Assembly: GCF_014696385.1 (NCBI RefSeq)
Contig: NZ_JACJQB010000009.1
Span: 1-64,000, forward strand
From: Pseudanabaena mucicola FACHB-723
GTDB taxonomy: Bacteria > Cyanobacteriota > Cyanobacteriia > Pseudanabaenales > Pseudanabaenaceae
DNA: 64,000 nt
Direction of reading: 5' to 3'
Below are positions 59,137-64,000 of the stretch, piece by piece. The notes under the pieces are model-generated. The model did not search any database. It had not been told where the DNA came from and saw only the letters and a program-made list of their open reading frames with translations. Each line of letters begins with the position of its first letter. The first letter of the stretch is position 1. A program made the translations under genes and the position numbers.

Positions 59137-60723
59137 ATGAACGTTCTACTGGTTTACCCACTTTTTCCAAAAACATTTTGGTCTTACGAAAAAATCCTAG
59201 AGCTAGTAAATCGTAAAGTGTTACTGCCACCTCTAGGCTTGATTACCGTTGCCGCAATCTTGCCCCAAGAATGGAATTTTAAATTGGTCGATCGCAATGT
59301 GCGCTCAATTACTGAAGCTGAGTGGCAATGGGCGGATATGGTGATTCTGTCAGCAATGATCGTCCAGAAGGATGACTTGTTGTCGCTGATTAAAGAAGCG
59401 AAACAACGGGGTAAAAAAGTTGCCTGTGGTGGCCCCTACCCCACTTCAATGCCCGAAGAACCTCAAGCGGCAGGCGTTGATTACCTGATTTTGGATGAAG
59501 GCGAAATTACTTTGCCGATGTTTGTCGATGCGATCGCAAAAGGTGAAACCAGTGGCATTTTCCGCACTAGTGAAAAGCCCGATGTTACCGCTACACCCGT
59601 GCCGCGCTTTGACCTCTTAGAATTTGACGCATACGACTCGATGTCGGTGCAGTTCTCCCGTGGTTGCCCCTTCCAGTGCGAATTTTGCGACATCATCGTT
59701 CTGTACGGACGCAAACCCCGTACTAAAACTCCTGCCCAGTTACTTGCCGAACTAGATTACTTGTATAGTCTCGGCTGGCGGCGCGGTGTATTTATGGTTG
59801 ACGATAACTTCATCGGCAATAAGCGTAATGTGCGTTTGCTCTTACTAGAACTGAAGGAATGGCAAAAAGAACATGGCTATCCTTTCCGATTTAATACGGA
59901 AGCATCAATTGACTTGGCCGCCGATCAAGAGCTCATGGATCTGATGGTGGAGTGCTATTTCGATGCCGTATTTCTGGGAATCGAAACCCCTGATGAAGAT
60001 AGTTTGCAGATGACTAAGAAGTTTCAAAATACAAGGTCATCCTTGCTAGATGCCGTGGAAGCAATTACCAAGACAGGTATTCGGGTCATGGCAGGCTTTA
60101 TCATTGGTTTTGATGGGGAGAAAAAAGGGGCAGGTGAGCGCATTGTCCGATTTGCCGAACTCACAGGCATCCCCACCACTACCTTCGCGATGTTGCAAGC
60201 TTTGCCCCACACTGCCCTTTGGCATCGTCTTGAAAAAGAAGGACGTTTGCGATCGCAGAATGGCAACTTGAACCAAACCACCCTGATGAACTTCGAGCCA
60301 ACCCGCCCCGTCGAAGAAATTGCTCGCGAATATGTCGAAGCCTTCTGCGCTTTGTATGAACCCCATGCCTATCTAGATCGTGTCTATAGCTACTTCCTAA
60401 AGCTGGGTGCACCAAGAGTTAAGGCAGAAGCCAAACTCCCCACCCTTACCGATCTCAAAGCCTTGGCAATTATCGTTTGGCGACAAGGGATCAAGCGCAA
60501 CACTCGTTGGAAATTCTGGCATCACCTATTTAGCATGATCAAGCTGAATCCTGCCGTGTGGGAGCATTACCTAATCGTCTGCGCTCACAATGAACATTTC
60601 ATGGAGTACCGCGACATTGTTCGCCGCGAAATTGAGGGGCAGCTCGCTGCCTATTGGGCAGAAGAAGAGAGACTAAAGCAGTTACAGCCAACTCCCGAAA
60701 GGGAACTCGATCTGGCTAGCTAG
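59137..60723 (+). CDS. B12-binding radical SAM enzyme with DUF4070 tail, copy 1
   Basis: The 528-residue enzyme has an N-terminal cobalamin-binding domain (VLLVYPLFPKTFWSYEK, then VILSAMIVQKDD and GGPYPTSMPEE). A radical SAM core carries the iron-sulfur motif RGCPFQCEFCDI (CxxxCxxC) and FMVDDNFIGNKR, and a C-terminal DUF4070-type region follows. It resembles HpnP-like methylases (2-methylhopanoid synthesis) and related cobalamin radical SAM proteins. The exact substrate is not clear from sequence. It starts at ATG 59137 after AGGT. The next gene is a close paralogue on the same strand, so this is a tandem duplication. Confidence 0.88.
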   Translation: MNVLLVYPLFPKTFWSYEKILELVNRKVLLPPLGLITVAAILPQEWNFKLVDRNVRSITEAEWQWADMVILSAMIVQKDDLLSLIKEAKQRGKKVACGGPYPTSMPEEPQAAGVDYLILDEGEITLPMFVDAIAKGETSGIFRTSEKPDVTATPVPRFDLLEFDAYDSMSVQFSRGCPFQCEFCDIIVLYGRKPRTKTPAQLLAELDYLYSLGWRRGVFMVDDNFIGNKRNVRLLLLELKEWQKEHGYPFRFNTEASIDLAADQELMDLMVECYFDAVFLGIETPDEDSLQMTKKFQNTRSSLLDAVEAITKTGIRVMAGFIIGFDGEKKGAGERIVRFAELTGIPTTTFAMLQALPHTALWHRLEKEGRLRSQNGNLNQTTLMNFEPTRPVEEIAREYVEAFCALYEPHAYLDRVYSYFLKLGAPRVKAEAKLPTLTDLKALAIIVWRQGIKRNTRWKFWHHLFSMIKLNPAVWEHYLIVCAHNEHFMEYRDIVRREIEGQLAAYWAEEERLKQLQPTPERELDLAS

Positions 60724-60738
60724 GTCTAAAGATAATCT

Positions 60739-60765
60739 AAAGGGTGGTGCTTTGCGCCACCCTTT
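60739..60765 (+). terminator. Hairpin between the radical SAM paralogues
   Basis: aaagggtggtgc, loop ttt, gcgccacccttt (one wobble). It could terminate or attenuate between the two genes. Confidence 0.7.
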
Positions 60766-60815
60766 ATAATATACACAGTCCAAAATCAAATAAAAATAAC
60801 CCCAAGCCATAAATA

Positions 60816-62432
60816 ATGCGTGTTTTACTCGTCTATCCTTTATTTCCGAAAAGCTTTTGGTCATTTGAGAAAACACTCGAATTAGTTGGTTACAAAGCAC
60901 AGCTTCCTCCCCTTGGTATGGTTACTGTTGCTGCGATCTTGCCACAATCTTGGGAATTTAAACTCGTCGATCGTAATGTCCGTGATATTACCGAAGCCGA
61001 ATGGGAATGGGCGGAAGTGGTGATTCTTTCGGCGATGATTGTCCAAAAAGAAGATTTCTTAGCTCAAATTCAAGAAGCGAAAAAGCGCGGTAAATTAGTT
61101 GCTGTTGGTGGCCCTTATCCAACTGCTTTACCTGAAGAAGCAAAAGTCTCGGGGGCAGATTTCCTGATTCTTGACGAGGGGGAAATTACTTTACCAATGT
61201 TTGTCGAAGCCATTGAAAGAGGCGATCGTTCAGGTATTCTTCGTGCCAATGGTGAAAAACCTGCGGTTACTGATACGCCTATCCCGCGCTTTGATCTATT
61301 GGAAATGAACCGTTATGCGGAAATGTCGGTGCAGTTCTCCCGTGGTTGCCCGTTTCAGTGTGAATTTTGCGACATTATCGTACTTTACGGACGCAAGCCC
61401 CGCACCAAGACCCCTGCTCAAATTCTTGCCGAATTGCAATGTCTTTACGACCTTGGTTGGAGACGCAGTATTTTCATGGTCGATGACAACTTCATTGGCA
61501 ACAAACGTAATGTGAAGGTGATGCTGCAAGAGCTAAAGCCTTGGATGAAGGAGCGCAATTATCCTTTCTCCTTTGCCACCGAAGCATCAGTTGATCTTGC
61601 CCAAGATCCTGAAATGATGCAGATGATGGTGGAATGTAACTTTGGTTCTGTGTTTCTCGGCATCGAGACCCCCGACACCGATAGTCTTGCGCTTACCAAG
61701 AAGTTCCAAAACAATCGTGATCCTCTCTCAGAATCGGTGATTAATATCGCCAGAGCAGGGATTCGGGTGATGGCAGGTTTCATCATCGGCTTTGATGGTG
61801 AGAAAAAAGGTGCAGGCGATCGCATTGTCCAGTTCGTTGAACAAACTGCTGTACCCACAGCGCTATTTAGCATGTTGCAAGCCTTACCCGATACAGGTTT
61901 GTGGCATCGCCTGAATAAAGAAGGAAGAATGATTACCCAGAATAGCAATGGGCATCAAACTACTTTGATGAACTTCATGCCTACTCGTCCGTTAGAGGAT
62001 ATCGCGACGGAGTATGTTCATGCTTTTTGGACTCTTTATGATCCATTAGTATTTCTCAATCGCACCTATCGCCATTTCTTGATTCTTGGAGAATCACAGT
62101 ATAAGCGCATCAAGCGAGAGAAGACTGATGCTAAGAAGAGAACTGATTGGACGGCAATTAAAGCATTGCTAATTCTCTGCTGGCGACAAGGTGTTGTTCG
62201 TAAGACCCGTTTCCAATTCTGGATTAATCTCTTCGACTTGATGAAGCGTTATCCGAATGTCGTCACCAGCTACTTATCCGTTTGCGCTCAAGGCGAGCAT
62301 TTCCTCGAATATCGTTCCATTGTGCGTGAACAAATAGAATCTCAGCTTGCTGATTATCTAGCTAATCCTCCTGTGCTTCAGCCCAAGGTAGAGACAGCCG
62401 AGAAGCAACAGGATTTGCAAGAAGTGAAGTAG
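60816..62432 (+). CDS. B12-binding radical SAM enzyme with DUF4070 tail, copy 2
   Basis: The 538-residue product parallels copy 1 throughout, including RGCPFQCEFCDIIVLYGRKP and VDDNFIGNKRNV, with differences concentrated in the C-terminal third. It has the same domains: cobalamin-binding, radical SAM (CxxxCxxC) and DUF4070-type. Retaining two copies side by side suggests different substrates or successive steps, for example on a membrane lipid; this is inference. Start ATG 60816 (MRVLLVYPLFPKSFWSFEK). The gene is followed by a duplicated, non-coding scar region. Confidence 0.88.
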   Translation: MRVLLVYPLFPKSFWSFEKTLELVGYKAQLPPLGMVTVAAILPQSWEFKLVDRNVRDITEAEWEWAEVVILSAMIVQKEDFLAQIQEAKKRGKLVAVGGPYPTALPEEAKVSGADFLILDEGEITLPMFVEAIERGDRSGILRANGEKPAVTDTPIPRFDLLEMNRYAEMSVQFSRGCPFQCEFCDIIVLYGRKPRTKTPAQILAELQCLYDLGWRRSIFMVDDNFIGNKRNVKVMLQELKPWMKERNYPFSFATEASVDLAQDPEMMQMMVECNFGSVFLGIETPDTDSLALTKKFQNNRDPLSESVINIARAGIRVMAGFIIGFDGEKKGAGDRIVQFVEQTAVPTALFSMLQALPDTGLWHRLNKEGRMITQNSNGHQTTLMNFMPTRPLEDIATEYVHAFWTLYDPLVFLNRTYRHFLILGESQYKRIKREKTDAKKRTDWTAIKALLILCWRQGVVRKTRFQFWINLFDLMKRYPNVVTSYLSVCAQGEHFLEYRSIVREQIESQLADYLANPPVLQPKVETAEKQQDLQEVK

Positions 62433-62499
62433 GGTTTGCGATCGCAAATAGTATAGACTTCGCGCTCACGGGTGGCTTATAGTCACACATTCCTGTACC

Positions 62500-62680
62500 A
62501 AAAACACTCAGCGTCAAGGCTTTGCGCTTCTAGATGGGATTGAGTAATTACATTCAGACAAGGGGCTTAAGCCCCTTGTTTCTTTGGGATATACTTGGTA
62601 AATGCTGTGTAGCATTGCCTAAACCGATGACTCAGACTATCGAGCAAAAATCTACGCTATACGCTCGCGATCTTAATTTT
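62500..62680 (+). repeat. Inverted copy of the putA end and DUF29 start
   Basis: From aaaacactcagcgtcaagg, the sequence reproduces the last 15 codons of putA (one substitution: GFALLDGIE for GFAPLDGIE), the ggggcttaagcccc hairpin and the start of the DUF29 gene, in the opposite orientation to 49885-50062. The region 62433-62855 contains no intact gene. Confidence 0.9.
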
Positions 62681-62710
62681 GGCATTGGTCACGAAAGAAG
62701 TGATAAATAG
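62627..62710 (+). pseudogene. N-terminal remnant of a DUF29 gene (inverted copy)
   Basis: The frame encodes MTQTIEQKSTLYARDLNFGI and stops after 27 residues. The first 17 codons match the remnant at 49839-49937; then homology stops abruptly. Confidence 0.75.
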
Positions 62711-62855
62711 CTACAAAGCTTATCCAGTAATAATTTATGATAATTGAGCAGCAATAGCTGTGAAAAGCTTACTCAGAAATGATCTGAGTGTCTTACCACC
62801 CTTTAACAGTCCAGTGCTAATGCAGAACAGTATGATAGATCAGCTTCACGACTTT

Positions 62856-62996
62856 CTAGCTAATACGCATCAGTTGAGAACGATCGCGCACGGTGTCAAA
62901 AATCAACTCATTCTCTACATCGTCTTGAGTTTTAAAATGACTATGCTTTTCCAGAAGCTTTTGAATGTATAGACAGTAATTTTCTAGTTTATCCAT
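62856..62996 (-). pseudogene. xisI: N-terminal fragment of xisI
   Basis: The 46-residue frame encodes MDKLENYCLYIQKLLEKHSH and then a KTQDDVENELIFDTVRDRSQL segment. This is the start of XisI, a protein of about 110 residues first named as a controlling factor for excision of the fdxN element and widespread in cyanobacteria with XisH. It breaks off where XisI normally continues with a VGW motif. xisH is missing. It lies seven bases after the MazF gene. Confidence 0.8.
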
Positions 62997-63002
62997 TTGC
63001 GG

Positions 63003-63350
63003 TTACTGCAAATCAAGAATAGTTTTTAAGGCTTGGGCTAGTTGTTGGATATACGGTTCTTCTAATTGCCCGATCGCTTTGCGAATTCTAGTTTTATCAA
63101 TCACTCGAATCTGTTCACAGAGGATTACTGAGTCTTGAGAAAGACCACCGATGTCTTTGGGGACAAATACGTGAGAGGGCAAAAGTGCGCGGCGAATTTT
63201 GGTTGTGAATGGGGCGATGATTGTATGGGGGCTGACTCTGTTGGCGCGATCGCTTTGGACAATAACGGCAGGTCGAATGCCTGACTGTTCTGTACCAATT
63301 ACGGGATTGAGGTCACATAGAACGATATCGCCTCTGGTGACTGTTACCAT
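63003..63350 (-). CDS. MazF/PemK-family endoribonuclease toxin
   Basis: The 115-residue protein has the MazF pattern: VTRGDIVLCDLNPVIGTEQSG, RPAVIVQSDRAN, TIIAPFTTKI, LCEQIRVIDKTRI. MazF toxins cut mRNA at short sequences and are neutralised by a co-encoded antitoxin. Its ATG overlaps the stop of the antitoxin gene by seven bases. All expected segments are present, so the toxin is probably functional. Confidence 0.92.
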   Translation of the reverse strand: MVTVTRGDIVLCDLNPVIGTEQSGIRPAVIVQSDRANRVSPHTIIAPFTTKIRRALLPSHVFVPKDIGGLSQDSVILCEQIRVIDKTRIRKAIGQLEEPYIQQLAQALKTILDLQ

Positions 63351-63574
63351 TGGATTTCTCCGCGCACTAGTTTTTCTTCGTAGTCTTCTAGATTTTTGAG
63401 GTAGTCGCTAAAGTCGGATTCGCTGATGGTTAAGGATTCGCTAAATTGTGTCCATTGCTGCCAGCGTTGGTTGTCTTGTTTGAGCATGAGAAAGTCAATA
63501 AAGTCACTTACTTCCTGAGCGAGTTCGTTGGGAAGATGTTGGATTTTGGCGATCGCTAGGTCTTGTACTGTCAT
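63344..63574 (-). CDS. DUF2281-type antitoxin
   Basis: The 76-residue protein has the DUF2281 opening MTVQDLAIAKIQHLPNELAQ and EVSDFIDFLMLK, then an acidic C-terminal half (SESDFSDYLKNLEDYEEKLV) of the sort that wraps the toxin. It is directly coupled to mazF downstream and overlaps by four bases the stop of another small antitoxin-like gene upstream. Confidence 0.85.
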   Translation of the reverse strand: MTVQDLAIAKIQHLPNELAQEVSDFIDFLMLKQDNQRWQQWTQFSESLTISESDFSDYLKNLEDYEEKLVRGEIQW

Positions 63575-63792
63575 AAATATTCCTCAAAGTCGGCTAATGT
63601 TTCATCAAAGTCATCGGGTAATGGCAAAACGAATGTACCTTTTAATATACCTACTCGATGTTTTTTAATGGGCGATAGGGCTTGATGCTGGGCATAAAGT
63701 AGCTCGTCAACTCGTTCGGATAGGTTGGTCATGCCACTGTCGCCCATGCCTATACATTTGGGGTGTGGTTTCTTTACTTTTTTAATTCTCAT
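63571..63792 (-). CDS. Second small antitoxin-like protein
   Basis: About 73 residues, starting MRIKKVKKPHPKCIGMGDSG, then NLSERVDELLYAQH and a tail GILKGTFVLPLPDDFDETLADFEEYL, of which the DDFDE.L.DFEEY part is typical of VapB/DUF2281-like antitoxins. The start is set at ATG 63792, overlapping the stop of the preceding gene; a longer frame to 63891 would lie over that gene. It is coupled to the DUF2281 antitoxin. Whether it binds MazF or has lost its own toxin is not known. Confidence 0.65.
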   Translation of the reverse strand: MRIKKVKKPHPKCIGMGDSGMTNLSERVDELLYAQHQALSPIKKHRVGILKGTFVLPLPDDFDETLADFEEYL

Positions 63793-64000
63793 CGGCGCTA
63801 AATCCATCAAGAAAGGCAACTCCAGCTTTGAGAAATACGCTATTTTCGGCATAATGTTTGACGATTTCGCTAATTGTGGCTTTACCGCCATTTAGCCAGC
63901 GCTCAGGGTTGAGGAGTTGCTGTCGGAAGGTTGTCCATCTATTAGGTTGGTTATTTTGAATTTCTTTAAATTCTGCTTCGATAATGTCTTTGGCTTCGGC
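63782..64000 (-). CDS. C-terminal part of a further cyanobacterial protein
   Basis: The 72-codon frame runs in from the right edge and ends ENSVFLKAGVAFLDGFSADE. It contains EFKEIQNNQPNRWTTFRQQL and LNGGKATISEIVKHYAENS. I have the impression of a C-terminal region often seen in large cyanobacterial repeat proteins, but cannot name the family. Its stop overlaps the start of the antitoxin-like gene, so the four genes read as one operon. Confidence 0.6.
   Translation of the reverse strand, partial: AEAKDIIEAEFKEIQNNQPNRWTTFRQQLLNPERWLNGGKATISEIVKHYAENSVFLKAGVAFLDGFSADEN

Noticed and set aside
62500-62549. A second proline dehydrogenase gene
   Set aside because: Only the last 15 codons of putA are present in inverted orientation; it is a duplication scar.
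62760-62972. Plus-strand 70-codon ORF
   Set aside because: It lies opposite the recognisable xisI fragment, has no family resemblance and covers scar DNA.
1-64000. CRISPR array, tRNA, rRNA or prophage
   Set aside because: No regularly spaced direct repeats, no T-loop-like tRNA sequences in the intergenic regions, and no phage structural genes were found.

Overview
The window looks like chromosomal DNA of a cyanobacterium. The highly iterated palindrome GCGATCGC (HIP1) recurs in nearly every resident gene. There are photosynthetic or cyanobacterial-type genes (a psbY-like small ORF, a cyanobacterial-type Hfq, a natD-like permease, acyl-ACP synthetase, a SigG-type sigma factor) and Pil/Tax-type chemosensory operons. 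A Pseudanabaena-like organism is a guess from gene flavour, not something proven here. No rRNA, tRNA, CRISPR array or prophage was seen.

Layout. Bases 1-1.4 kb are a scar region: a probable insertion-sequence end cuts a KGGVGRTT ATPase gene, and a 5' fragment of purL stands alone. Bases 1.5-9.7 kb (minus strand) are a complete Pil/Tax3-like chemosensory operon in the order PATAN-response regulator, two CheY, CheW, chemoreceptor, hybrid CheA, second CheW. Bases 10-20 kb hold envelope and housekeeping genes: a YdcF-like protein, a deacetylase/glycosidase fusion, heme A synthesis genes (ctaB, ctaA), an ECF sigma/anti-sigma/Spy-like stress cluster, a DUF2993 protein, a secreted nuclease-like protein, rpsU and a deoxyhypusine-synthase-like gene. 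A possible structured RNA follows at 20.1-20.3 kb. Bases 20.5-27.3 kb are a second chemosensory pair: a TPR-bearing receptor and a CheA-like protein that lacks key catalytic motifs.

Bases 27-46 kb are mixed metabolism and maintenance: natD, a TatD hydrolase, sbcD, tyrS, two secreted proteins of unknown function, tilS, a CPBP protease, a guanidinium-type SMR exporter, an ergothioneine pair (egtD with an OvoA-like egtB), tspO, a DCC protein, a metallo-beta-lactamase-fold protein, a copper ATPase, rplU-rpmA, uppP and psbY. Bases 46-55 kb hold gltA, a foreign-looking HindVP-like restriction-modification cassette bracketed by direct repeats, putA, an iron-type alcohol dehydrogenase and sfsA. Bases 55-62 kb hold a small outer-membrane-type protein, hfq, aas, a YlqD-like protein and a tandem pair of B12-binding radical SAM enzymes. 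Bases 62.4-64 kb are again accessory: an inverted copy of the putA end, an xisI fragment, a MazF toxin with two antitoxin-like ORFs, and the end of a further gene.

Three layers deserve attention beyond the genes. First, many intergenic regions carry long, near-perfect palindromes with a GCGC-TTT-GCGC (or GAA) tip, several of which overlap stop codons. Second, truncated DUF29 gene starts occur three times (47.7, 49.9 and 62.6 kb) and tie the restriction-modification cassette, the putA 3' end and the 62.5 kb region into one history of duplication and insertion. Third, the second CheA-like protein appears to be a degenerate kinase. All functional statements are by recognition of motifs and families; no database search was run.
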